A stretch of DNA of 37,548 nucleotides from Tannerellaceae bacterium (GTDB lineage: Bacteria > Bacteroidota > Bacteroidia > Bacteroidales > Tannerellaceae): assembly GCA_031264865.1 (NCBI GenBank), contig JAISDJ010000060.1, forward strand, positions 1-37,548. Reading direction: 5' to 3'. The translations under genes and the position numbers were made by a program. The notes beneath the pieces were generated by a model. It saw nothing but the letters and a program-made list of their open reading frames with translations, did no database searches and was not told where the DNA came from. Below, piece after piece: positions 10,101-19,041 of the stretch. Every line of letters starts with the position of its first letter. Position 1 is the stretch's first letter.

Positions 10101-11840
10101 TTACTCCCTGAAACGCACATACGCTTTAATTGTTCCGCATTCTTTCGTTGGGTCAGCCGGCCGGATCGTATAATTACCAACAGCCGCGGGAATGATAAAT
10201 GTCTCGGCATAATGCACAGTGAAAGGTTCGAAAGTATCTGTTGGACTTTCCACGATCAGTTCGTCTCCTTCAATCGCATTCAACACATTGACTCCGCCGC
10301 CCGTATGATGCGTTACCTTTCCGGTAAACCAATGCCGACGTGTTTCAATAAATTCATTTTCATGCAAACCTGTACGTTCTTCCTGCCAATCATTGCCTTC
10401 GGCGACAGTCTCCATCCTATTAATCAATTGGGTGCGGGTATATTCCGTATCCCTGTCCCATTGCAACACACGGGAACCATGTTCGATATTGATCGGGCGA
10501 GGTTTGCCGTCTAATCCCATCCGTCCCCAATCCCATAGTTTAAAGGTGAAAATGCTGGGAGTCGAACTTATCTCCAGTACCATTGCACTCTGCCCGGAGC
10601 AGTGAATCGTCCCGCTTGGAATCAGGTAATGATCGTGTTTTTTAGCAGGCCATTTGTTTACATACTGTTCAACATCAAAGCTTATCCCTTCCTGTTGGGC
10701 TTTCTGCAAATCGGCGATCATTTCCCCGGGATCAATACCTGTCTTCAGTCCTAAATAAACCGTTGCTCCTTCTGTTGCATCCAACAGGTAGTAACTTTCA
10801 TCCTGTGTATAATAAATCCCGAACGTATCCCGAATATATTGCGTTGTAGGATGTACTTGCAGACTGAGGTTTCCTCCTTGCATTGTATCCAGGAAGTCAA
10901 AGCGGATTGGAAAGTCTTGTCCGAACCTGGCTTCTACCGGTTCTCCCAGAAGCGCCTCTGTCTGATAAAATACCAGATTATTAGCAGGCATCTCAAACAA
11001 TTCACCTGAAACATTCAAATATAAACTGTTTTCTTCCGGTACACAATCAAAACACCATCCATAATTATTAGTACCCCGATCAAGATTGCAAACCTCTTTC
11101 ATCCATTGCCCTCCCCAGGGAGCCGGATCAAAGAAAGGAACGACACGGAAAGGACGATTGGCTGTTTTGATTAACCCGCTCAGTACCGTCTCTTTACTGA
11201 TCATCTTCGGATTGTCTGACTGATGAGTATCCAACCAATAATCCACCCTTTCAAACAGCCCCTTCTTTATGTTATCACATACGATCCAATCAATAAAATA
11301 TCCCCGTTTATAATGAATAGAAGGTTCGTCATTTCGGTTTTCTACGCCTAATCCATTGATTTCTTTCCGGCGAAAACGTTGTTGTATCTCCCAACGAGCC
11401 ATATCGACATAGATCAACAGATCGGGATTCGGACATATCGCGGAGGCTCCATATCCATATATTAATGTAAAGCCTTCTTGTCTATCCAACTTCTTTTTCG
11501 CTACAGCCAATTTTTCGTCATCAAAGAAATCCGTGATAGAAAAGGAAGTTCTTCGGCCGAAAATACGATCATCCGTCAGATAAGGAGCCGTCATGGCTTC
11601 CACCTTTGCAGGCGTCTTAAACAATTGAAGCATATCAATCAGGCAATCGGGGCGTAGGGCAAGAAACCGATTTAATAACTCCTTATAATAAACACCTTGA
11701 TAACACTCAACAACACAGACAAACCGGCCTTTTCCTCCGGATATCTCTTCCTTTAGTTTATCAATAATCGTATTCCATCCTTTCCAGAACCGTCCGTCGA
11801 TAATCGTTGCCGGACTTTTATCATAATTACTTCTACGCAT
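10101..11840 (-). CDS. Type I mannose-6-phosphate isomerase-like protein with extra N-terminal kinase-like domain
   Basis: 579 aa; C-terminal PMI domain (FFDPAPWGGQWM, NLSLQVHPT, HYLIPSGTIHCSGQSAMVLEIS); N-terminal ~220 aa resembles a nucleoside/uridine kinase fold without a Walker A. Confidence 0.8.
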   Translation of the reverse strand: MRRSNYDKSPATIIDGRFWKGWNTIIDKLKEEISGGKGRFVCVVECYQGVYYKELLNRFLALRPDCLIDMLQLFKTPAKVEAMTAPYLTDDRIFGRRTSFSITDFFDDEKLAVAKKKLDRQEGFTLIYGYGASAICPNPDLLIYVDMARWEIQQRFRRKEINGLGVENRNDEPSIHYKRGYFIDWIVCDNIKKGLFERVDYWLDTHQSDNPKMISKETVLSGLIKTANRPFRVVPFFDPAPWGGQWMKEVCNLDRGTNNYGWCFDCVPEENSLYLNVSGELFEMPANNLVFYQTEALLGEPVEARFGQDFPIRFDFLDTMQGGNLSLQVHPTTQYIRDTFGIYYTQDESYYLLDATEGATVYLGLKTGIDPGEMIADLQKAQQEGISFDVEQYVNKWPAKKHDHYLIPSGTIHCSGQSAMVLEISSTPSIFTFKLWDWGRMGLDGKPRPINIEHGSRVLQWDRDTEYTRTQLINRMETVAEGNDWQEERTGLHENEFIETRRHWFTGKVTHHTGGGVNVLNAIEGDELIVESPTDTFEPFTVHYAETFIIPAAVGNYTIRPADPTKECGTIKAYVRFRE

Positions 11841-11864
11841 TTCTCACACTGTGATTATTTTATG

Positions 11865-11904
11865 CAAATATAGATACTTGTTCGATTGTTAATAAGTATA
11901 TTTG
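11865..11904. promoter_or_regulatory. Divergent promoter pair between PMI operon and AraC gene
   Basis: CAAATATA at 11865-11872 (minus-strand TATATTTG) and TATATTTG at 11897-11904 on + strand; both fit TAnnTTTG. Confidence 0.5.
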
Positions 11905-11933
11905 TTCCGATTTGCTTATACTATATTACGATT

Positions 11934-12845
11934 ATGATTAAACGAAAAGAAGGATTCAAAGGAGAACGTTTTATTTCATTGCCGGAAGGTTTGCTGCTCC
12001 GTTACAGTAAAGAACCACTGATAGGGAATTTATATATACGTAAAATCGGATTTTTCCCGAAAGTAAAATACCACTACATACAAAAGGAGAAAGGAGTGGA
12101 TTACGCCATGCTGATCTATTGCACGGACGGGAAAGGCTGGTATAATCTGTACGACAAAAGGTATGATCTGAAGGAAAACCAGTTTGTCATACTCCCGCCT
12201 CATCTCCCTTATTCTTTCGGTGCGGATGAGAAAGAACCCTGGACAATCTACTGGTTACACTTCCGGGGGCAACTTACTTCTTCCTTTTTGCTTTCACATC
12301 CGGCTCCTTTGTCGATCTTGCCTAACGATTATTCCCGTTTACAGGAACGGATCGAGTTATTCGAAGAGATATACAACTGTTATTCGTTGGGATATATCCG
12401 GGAGTATATGATTTATTCTTCCATGTGCCTTTATCTTTTTCTGTCTTCTTTTCTATGGGTCGAACAGTATCGCCATATAAAGCTTCCGAGTCTGAAAGAA
12501 TATCCTTTCTCTTCACGGGTAATCCATTATATGCAAGAGAATCTGGAAAAGAAATTGTCTCTCTATCAGCTTTCTACTTACTTTAATTATTCACCTTCCT
12601 ATTTCTCTATGCTTTTCCAAAAAGAGACAGGTGTTTCTCCAATTAATTATTTTATCCGATTGAAAATACAAAAGGCTTGCCAGTATATTGCCCTGACAAA
12701 CCTCAAACTGAACGAAATCGCAACCAAACTGGGTTTTGAAGAACCTGCCTATTTCACTCGGATATTTACAAAGATCATGGGAATATCCCCCTCTGCTTAC
12801 CGGAAGAAAGAATCGGAACACAAGGATTATCCTTTTAATGTCTAA
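11934..12845 (+). CDS. AraC family transcriptional regulator
   Basis: AraC_binding-like N-terminus and C-terminal double HTH (LSLYQLSTYFNYSPSYFSMLFQKETGVSPINYFIRLKIQKACQYIALTNLKLNEIATKLGFEEPAYFTRIFTKIMGISPSAYRKK); ATG at 11934 preferred over the TTG ORF start at 11886. Confidence 0.92.
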   Translation: MIKRKEGFKGERFISLPEGLLLRYSKEPLIGNLYIRKIGFFPKVKYHYIQKEKGVDYAMLIYCTDGKGWYNLYDKRYDLKENQFVILPPHLPYSFGADEKEPWTIYWLHFRGQLTSSFLLSHPAPLSILPNDYSRLQERIELFEEIYNCYSLGYIREYMIYSSMCLYLFLSSFLWVEQYRHIKLPSLKEYPFSSRVIHYMQENLEKKLSLYQLSTYFNYSPSYFSMLFQKETGVSPINYFIRLKIQKACQYIALTNLKLNEIATKLGFEEPAYFTRIFTKIMGISPSAYRKKESEHKDYPFNV

Positions 12846-12880
12846 AAATTAAACAAATGTTGTCGCGAGGGATAATTATT

Positions 12881-13744
12881 TCATGGATTGTTCCATACTT
12901 CTTTGATCGTTTCTTCTTGGGAATAACCTACGGGGCAGGCTTCGCTCTTGGTGTTGGCATGGTAATACCCGTTTGTTTCATTAGGGCAGGTAATCATACG
13001 GTTACCGGGCATTTGTAGGTGTCCGTTCGGGTCGATTTGTCTTATCCGGTTATAGGCATATTTTATCCAATTGTTACGGTATTGTTCGTCTTGGAGAGAA
13101 AACCAGGATATTTCGTCCCATCCCCAGATAAAATGTGAATCCAATGTCGCTTCGCCGGGTGTTTGGCTTCGACCGAAATTGTCGAACTCTACCAGGAAGG
13201 GGAGGTGTTGGCAGTTCCAACCACTGGGAGTTACGCAGGCCTTACTTTTGTTGTAAATGCCGTCGAGATAGTTTGCTTCTATTTTTCCTTCACGAGGTTT
13301 TTCCGGTGTTTCTTTTATGCGGAGAGGGAATGAATTAAAATCAATGAGGCTTATGCCGTCTTTAACCATGCCTCCGTAGGGAACATGTGCGTCGATAATT
13401 ACCCAATTGCGACGGGCATGTTTGGAGGCATATTCTCTGATCTTTGTGAGGATGGCAGCCCAGTGGTCTTTATAAGGATCGTTCATTCCGATGAGTTCTA
13501 CCTGACCGATGTGGAAGGCTTCGCAACCTATATCTATGTAGGAGCCGGCGAGGAAGTAGAACCATAGCTTCGTTTCTATCTTGCTGATATCGGGAACACT
13601 GCTTTTTCCCCAGTGGTTTACCATGATGCCTTTGTCGTTCAGCATGGCATCGTACGAGAAGTTTCGGTTTTCTACGGGGAGATTAAAGTCGTAAAATACC
13701 CATGCAGGGATTGGTATATTGTTTACGTCTTGTGTAATTATTTA
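12881..13744 (-). pseudogene. 5'-truncated gene of unknown function (possible carbohydrate-active enzyme)
   Basis: Protein-like frame continues upstream of the ORF's ATG (ITQDVNNIPIPAWVFYDFNLPVENRNFSYDAMLNDKG) to an in-frame TAA near 13747, with no start or signal peptide. Confidence 0.55.
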
Positions 13745-13750
13745 AAAGGG

Positions 13751-13786
13751 TGCACCTGATTTCCAAAAAGGATGCACCCGATTTCC
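13751..13786. repeat. Two 14-bp direct repeats TGCACC(T/C)GATTTCC, 22-bp period
   Basis: TGCACCTGATTTCC at 13751-13764 and TGCACCCGATTTCC at 13773-13786, abutting the truncated gene. Confidence 0.75.
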
Positions 13787-13815
13787 ACCCCGTCAGGCCG
13801 GGCAACTTAGCTCCT

Positions 13816-16305
13816 TTAGCTCCTTTTAGAATACGGCTTTCCCATAAGCTCTTCGTATGCTTTGGTAAAGTGGGCAAAGACTTGTTTGGCCTGGCTTTTT
13901 TTCCCGGCGGCGCTTAATGAGGAGCATTTTATGAGGATGGCTTCTTCATTCAGTGGGTCGATCATTAGCAAATGCTCAGCGATGTGGTAGCGGAGAGTGG
14001 TGTTATTTTTGTTTTCAGGCAGATTCAATAATAGGCTGAGTATATCTGTCACCTCTTTTGTATAATTGGATTTATAGAAGGCGGCCCATTCCGCCTGGAG
14101 GTTAGGTAGCAGTTCTCCGGTCTGTAATAATCCTATCAAACGGCAGGTTTCGTTTGCCGAAAGGACGTCTGTTTTAGCTTTAGAGATGAGTTCCATAACC
14201 TCTAAGTAATCGCAATACGTAGTATCTCCGAATTGAAGGCTCCATAACGAGTGTATGTTTATTACTTCAATGCTTCCCGTTTCTTCAAGGACCGTGCGTA
14301 GCTTGCTGATGTTCACGTTTCTGTTGTTACGTGCGCTGCCGCCGGTTTTATCATGCCAAAGCGCTTCGTCTAGCCGGGCAGATGTAACCCCTCTTCTTTC
14401 TTTTGCCGAATGGAATAATAAAAAGAGAAATAATTGCTTTAATGTAGGAGAAAAAGAAGAGGTGATGTTTTCTTCTTTTGCATTAAATGCCTGGAAACCT
14501 CCCAGTAAATAGATGGCGGATACCTGGCGCCTTCGTATAACAGGCAAAGGTTCCAGACTGGCATTTGCTTTCATAGAAATGCGCCTGTTTCTCTTTCTAA
14601 GGACAAAGATTATCAAAAAGATCAATATAACAGTTGATACGACGCCCATCGCATAAGAAAGGGGGAAACGATTGGCCGGCGGGCGTTGCAACACTTCTTC
14701 CATTGCAAGGGGAGGATAGGCAATGGCATATAAAGCAATGGTGTTCCGATGGGCGATAACGGCTATCAGATTGGATTTTTCTTCATTTAAATAGAGATAC
14801 GTCCACGTTTCGGTATCACGGAATTTAAAAGGGATACTGTCGCCAACAATCTTCATTTCCGGTTGGGAAATGCCGAACCGGGCTAATTGCAGGTAAGAGT
14901 CGTAATAACCATTATTAAATAATAAGGCATAAAAACTGTCTGTTGAAGGATCGGCAACTAATGTCTCGGCCGGTACAAAAGGGGATAACGGAGCCGGCAA
15001 TGTCCATAACGGCGTGAATGAGTAATCAAGCAGGCTAAACTCGTATAAATCATAATAAGAACGTGGCGATAATTCCTGCCTGCCCGATTTACTACCGTAA
15101 CCGCCGAAAACAAGTATCTTATTGTCGCCCAGATGTCCGGCGCTGCTTAAATAGCGGGGCGCGATCTGGTCGCTTCGGTCTATCTGTTTCCATGTGCTTT
15201 CTTTTTTATTATATATATTAACCACGCCTTTATACCGGTAATGACCGTATCCCAGGATAGTAACCAACGAACTGTCTTTAGAGGAAATAAATTTATTGTT
15301 ATGTCCGTAAACAGACAGATTCGTTTCCGGGCGCTTAACTGTCCATTTACCCGTTTTCAGGTTAAAGCGATTGATTACCGGATTGGGAAAATCATACGAC
15401 CATAGTTCGCCGGTATATTTATTATAGATGAGGTCGTGCCTGGTTTCACTCCTGTAAGGACGCCCTTCCGTAAACGGGATTGTGTCAATTTCCAGCGATT
15501 TATAGTGCAAATAATAAGCGGCTTTATCATCAAGAAAGAATATCCCTTTTCCAACCGCATCGGAAGTAACGCCATTCAGGTTTTCAACCTCCATTTCCGT
15601 AAGTTTTTGCCATTGGATGTATTTGTCGATAAGCCAGTTCGGGTTTTCCACCCGTGCTTCGGCGAGCCGTATGTTGTCGTATGTTTTATTTCCGTAATGT
15701 TTTCCAAGTATCCACTGGCGGAATAGTTTATGTTCCGGTTTGTAGATAGACACGTTTTTAATACTCATCGGGCAAACATCCGTACTGTGGAAACTAGGCG
15801 CTTTGCAAATACCGAAATAGATTTGAAAGTCTTTTAAATTTGATAAACCGTGCGACTGGATTTCCTGCCTTTTTTCATTAAAGGAGGCTACTAACCGGGC
15901 ATTTTTTGTGTCGAAGTCGATACGGACCCTTACCCACTGACCAAAGTCAATAGAAGGAAGGTCGGCCCATTTATAGCTCAGCAGAATCTCATCCTTATAG
16001 ATCAACCATATATTGGCGTCGTCGGATATTACATTGGAAACCAGGTCGATGTTTGTATCCCCGTTTGCGATGATCCGGAAAATATATCCGTAGTATCCGT
16101 CATCCTGCCTGAAATTAACATCAAATTCAATAGAGAAGCCGTTTGGAAACCGAAAGGGTTTATCGGGCGTTAAATGGAGCGAAGTTCGTTCATCCTGTAC
16201 TACTTCGTGCGATGAGAAAAACAAGCCCGGTGATTCGGCTTGGGCAAAAAGCGCAAGCTTACAGAAAAAGAAAAAAACAACTAATATCGTAGATATTCTA
16301 ATCAC
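13816..16305 (-). CDS. Membrane-anchored SARP/BTAD-type transcriptional regulator with LamG-like and Kelch-like sensor region
   Basis: 829 aa: signal peptide; LamG/ConA-like region; Kelch-like repeats (HLGDNKILVFGGYG); TM (LSYAMGVVSTVILIFLIIFVLRKRNRR); cytoplasmic SARP-type wHTH (IYLLGGFQAF...TLKQLFLFLLFHS...VTSARLDEALWHD) and BTAD-like helical domain. Confidence 0.75.
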   Translation of the reverse strand: MIRISTILVVFFFFCKLALFAQAESPGLFFSSHEVVQDERTSLHLTPDKPFRFPNGFSIEFDVNFRQDDGYYGYIFRIIANGDTNIDLVSNVISDDANIWLIYKDEILLSYKWADLPSIDFGQWVRVRIDFDTKNARLVASFNEKRQEIQSHGLSNLKDFQIYFGICKAPSFHSTDVCPMSIKNVSIYKPEHKLFRQWILGKHYGNKTYDNIRLAEARVENPNWLIDKYIQWQKLTEMEVENLNGVTSDAVGKGIFFLDDKAAYYLHYKSLEIDTIPFTEGRPYRSETRHDLIYNKYTGELWSYDFPNPVINRFNLKTGKWTVKRPETNLSVYGHNNKFISSKDSSLVTILGYGHYRYKGVVNIYNKKESTWKQIDRSDQIAPRYLSSAGHLGDNKILVFGGYGSKSGRQELSPRSYYDLYEFSLLDYSFTPLWTLPAPLSPFVPAETLVADPSTDSFYALLFNNGYYDSYLQLARFGISQPEMKIVGDSIPFKFRDTETWTYLYLNEEKSNLIAVIAHRNTIALYAIAYPPLAMEEVLQRPPANRFPLSYAMGVVSTVILIFLIIFVLRKRNRRISMKANASLEPLPVIRRRQVSAIYLLGGFQAFNAKEENITSSFSPTLKQLFLFLLFHSAKERRGVTSARLDEALWHDKTGGSARNNRNVNISKLRTVLEETGSIEVINIHSLWSLQFGDTTYCDYLEVMELISKAKTDVLSANETCRLIGLLQTGELLPNLQAEWAAFYKSNYTKEVTDILSLLLNLPENKNNTTLRYHIAEHLLMIDPLNEEAILIKCSSLSAAGKKSQAKQVFAHFTKAYEELMGKPYSKRS

Positions 16306-16494
16306 ACAGGTTACGTTTACAGGTATAAATGCTAAAATGAACTTCCCAAAAATAGATAATATTATTGAATTTAAACATAAAGGAGAAGCATTAATCCTAT
16401 TTTAATACGATATTAATAGGATTGTTTAGTTGCCTGTTAATAAGGTCGGCTTATTTTTGAAACTTATTTATTGGCAATAAATTAAAAACACTAT

Positions 16495-16671
16495 ATGAGT
16501 ACATCAAAAAAACCAATTATTCTCTTTTTCTTAGGCCTTTGCGGCTGCCTCTTCTCTGTGCAGGCACAAGAGAATGGACGACCAACAGACGCACGTAGCG
16601 TATGCTCCCTCTCAAGGGCGTAGCATCTGGAATACGGCCTTGGACAAAATAGAGGTAGAAGGCAAAACTAA
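16495..16671 (+). pseudogene. Remnant of exported protein gene: signal peptide followed by frameshift and truncation
   Basis: MSTSKKPIILFFLGLCGCLFSVQAQEN then stop at 16621; the next frame reads MDDQQTHVAYAPSQGRSIWNTALDKIEVEGKTKCI*. Confidence 0.4.
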
Positions 16672-16719
16672 ATGTATCTAAAAAGAAAGGATTCATCCAT
16701 TAATAGTGAAATAACGATT

Positions 16720-17682
16720 ATGAAAAATGTAGTATTCTCAATTGTAGCTGTTTTGATAGCTTTAACCGGTTGTAAAAAACAAACCAAACAGGAAGAAGTA
16801 ATTCTTGCCGAAAACCCGTTTGTCCGTCACCTGTATACGGCAGACCCATCTGCTCATGTGTGGGACGACGGACGGTTGTATGTATATGCTTCGCACGATA
16901 TCGATCCACCGCGTGGGTGCGACTTGATGGACAGGTACCATGTATTCTCTACCGATGATATGGTGAACTGGACAGACCATGGCGAAATCTTAAACTCAGG
17001 TCAGGTACCCTGGGGACGTCCTGAAGGCGGATTTATGTGGGCGCCCGATTGTGCGTACAGGGATGGTATGTATTATTATTATTTCCCGCACCCCAGCGGA
17101 ACGGACTGGAATCATACCTGGAAGGTAGGAGTGGCAACCAGTAAGCAACCGGCCGGCGACTTCGTAGTACAAGGATATGTGGAAGGACTGGGCGATGACA
17201 CCTTTGCCATGATAGACCCCTGTGTTTTTATTGACGACGACGGACAGGCTTATTTCTATTACGGTGGAGGTGCCCGTTGCGCTGGCGCCCGACTAAAAGA
17301 AAATATGATAGAACTGGCCGAACCATTGACTTTTATGGAAGGATTAACCGATTTCCACGAAGCAACCTGGGTACATAAAAAAGACGACGTTTACTATCTG
17401 TCTTATTCCGACAATCATCCCAAAGAAGGAAACCGCATGAACTATGCAACCAGCAATAGTCCGTTAGGCCCATGGAAATATCAGGGAATTTATATGGATC
17501 CGACAGGATGCGATACAAACCATGGCTCTATCGTAGAATACAAAGGCCAATGGTATGCATTCTATCACAACAAAGTATTATCCGGCCAGGGAAACCTCCG
17601 CTCTATCTGTGTTGATAAACTGTATTATAATCCCGATGGAACCATACAGAAAGTAGTACAAACCGGAAGAAGCAAGGAATAA
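16720..17682 (+). CDS. Glycoside hydrolase family 43-like lipoprotein (beta-xylosidase/arabinofuranosidase type)
   Basis: ATG at 16720; lipobox LTGC; ENPFVRHLYTADPSAHVWDDGRLYVYASHD, MWAPDCAYRDGMYYYYFP, DPCVFIDDDGQAYFYYGG, NHGSIVEYKGQWYAFYHN are GH43 signatures. Confidence 0.92.
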   Translation: MKNVVFSIVAVLIALTGCKKQTKQEEVILAENPFVRHLYTADPSAHVWDDGRLYVYASHDIDPPRGCDLMDRYHVFSTDDMVNWTDHGEILNSGQVPWGRPEGGFMWAPDCAYRDGMYYYYFPHPSGTDWNHTWKVGVATSKQPAGDFVVQGYVEGLGDDTFAMIDPCVFIDDDGQAYFYYGGGARCAGARLKENMIELAEPLTFMEGLTDFHEATWVHKKDDVYYLSYSDNHPKEGNRMNYATSNSPLGPWKYQGIYMDPTGCDTNHGSIVEYKGQWYAFYHNKVLSGQGNLRSICVDKLYYNPDGTIQKVVQTGRSKE

Positions 17683-17697
17683 ACAGAGAAGAAATAC

Positions 17698-18195
17698 TTA
17701 TTTTCTCAAATATCTCTTCAATAAGGTTTTCATTATGACTTTATGAAACGGCTTTACAGGAAGAAAGTAAAGCCGTCCCCATAGGTTATTGAAATGAACC
17801 AACGTTGTCAGATATATAGCACCCTCAGCCTTATCATTCATAATCGATGCCCTGAAATTCAAGTGTTTGTCATCTTCTCCCATGATGATTTCTTCTTCAT
17901 TCTTTTCAATTAGCGTAAAAAAAGTTTCTTGTTCCGGGTTTTGTTTATCAGTTTTCAGTCCAAAGGCCTTTACAAGCAAATTTCTCAACTTAAGCAAGGC
18001 AAGAACCCATTTGGGCAACACTAGTAATTCCTTTGAAATTTCTTCCGCACTTTTATCCGATGTCTTTTTTATCGAATAGATATCCTGATAGTCGATTGTA
18101 CCGAATCCATTTGCAACATTGGATTTTTGTGGGAAGTAATAATAACGAATGCAATTGAGTTTATCTTCCATGCTCTTTACTGTTCTTTTACCCAT
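17698..18195 (-). CDS. DUF2867-like protein
   Basis: 165 aa; C-terminal LTTLVHFNNLWGRLYFLPVKPFHKVIMKTLLKRYLRK typical of DUF2867 proteins. Confidence 0.7.
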   Translation of the reverse strand: MGKRTVKSMEDKLNCIRYYYFPQKSNVANGFGTIDYQDIYSIKKTSDKSAEEISKELLVLPKWVLALLKLRNLLVKAFGLKTDKQNPEQETFFTLIEKNEEEIIMGEDDKHLNFRASIMNDKAEGAIYLTTLVHFNNLWGRLYFLPVKPFHKVIMKTLLKRYLRK

Positions 18196-18374
18196 GTAGG
18201 ATCGTTCTTTCCCACAAAGGTATAAATTTTCAAGATTCGCCTTGACATACAGTTTAAATAGGTGTTGAATATTTTAAGAAATAGATTTGGAGATTTCACA
18301 TAAGATGCTTATTTTTGGAATGTTATACACAATCATTGCGATAAAAGGCATCAAAATAATCAAAGATTCTAGAA

Positions 18375-18965
18375 ATGCGCAAAAGATTCGAGCCACAATT
18401 AGCAATAGGTCAACTGTTAATAGAAGATACACCTACCCCCCGAAGCAGAGATGGGATGGCCGACTTAGTAATAGCGCTTCGTGAATTGTACAAAAACCAA
18501 TCATACAGAGATCAAGTATTAGATATCCTGGAATCCATACTAATCAAAGGAAAATCCCAGACGGGCCGTCCGGGGATGGATTTATGGCGATTGTTTGTCT
18601 TGGCTCAACTTCGTTTATCCAAGCAATTGAGTTATGACGAACTTCACCTACAAGCCAATTATAACAAGTTGGTTAGACAAGTAATGGGAGTAGAAAGAAC
18701 GTCGGACTTTGAGGAGATAACGTTTGCTTATCAAACCATAGTGAATAATGTCAGCTTACTGGACAATAAGAGTATACAACAAATTAACGATGTCATAGTA
18801 TCCTTTGGACAAGGCGAAGTATTCAAAAAAAAGAGAGGAGGAAGACTTACAGTTAAAAGCCGATAGCTTTTAGCAGTCGCGAGGAAAATACCTTAGCCCA
18901 AACTCAGGTTTCCAACCAAAATACAAAAAAGCGCTCCGTATCGAAGGATGTATATCAAATAAATA
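18375..18965 (+). pseudogene. ISNCY-like transposase remnant, frameshifted and internally deleted
   Basis: N-terminal fragment MRKRFEPQLAIGQLLIEDTP...GRPGMDLWRLFVLAQLRLSKQLSYDELHLQANYNKLVRQVMG; frame disrupted at an A8 run; alternative frame reads KKREEEDLQLKADSF* then ...SGFQPKYKKALRIEGCISNK*. Confidence 0.7.
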
Positions 18966-19003
18966 AAAAAGTTGTATGTAAATTATGTATCTCTAAAAAG
19001 AAA

Positions 19004-19031
19004 AAAGACTTACGAGAAATCGTAAGTCTTT
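19004..19031 (-). terminator. Intrinsic terminator downstream of tRNA-Val
   Basis: Perfect 12-bp stem AAAGACTTACGA/GAAA/TCGTAAGTCTTT; T-rich tract follows on minus strand. Confidence 0.8.
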
Positions 19032-19041
19032 AATTTTCAAG

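Noticed and set aside
13751-13786. CRISPR-like direct repeats
   Set aside because: Only two 14-bp units with an 8-bp gap, no cas genes; more like an IS end or binding sites.
13683-13877. 64-aa ORF spanning the phased repeats
   Set aside because: Overlaps the 3' end of the SARP gene and the repeat pair; no protein signal.
18287-18484. 65-aa ORF overlapping the transposase remnant start
   Set aside because: Different frame from the recognisable transposase sequence; no independent support.
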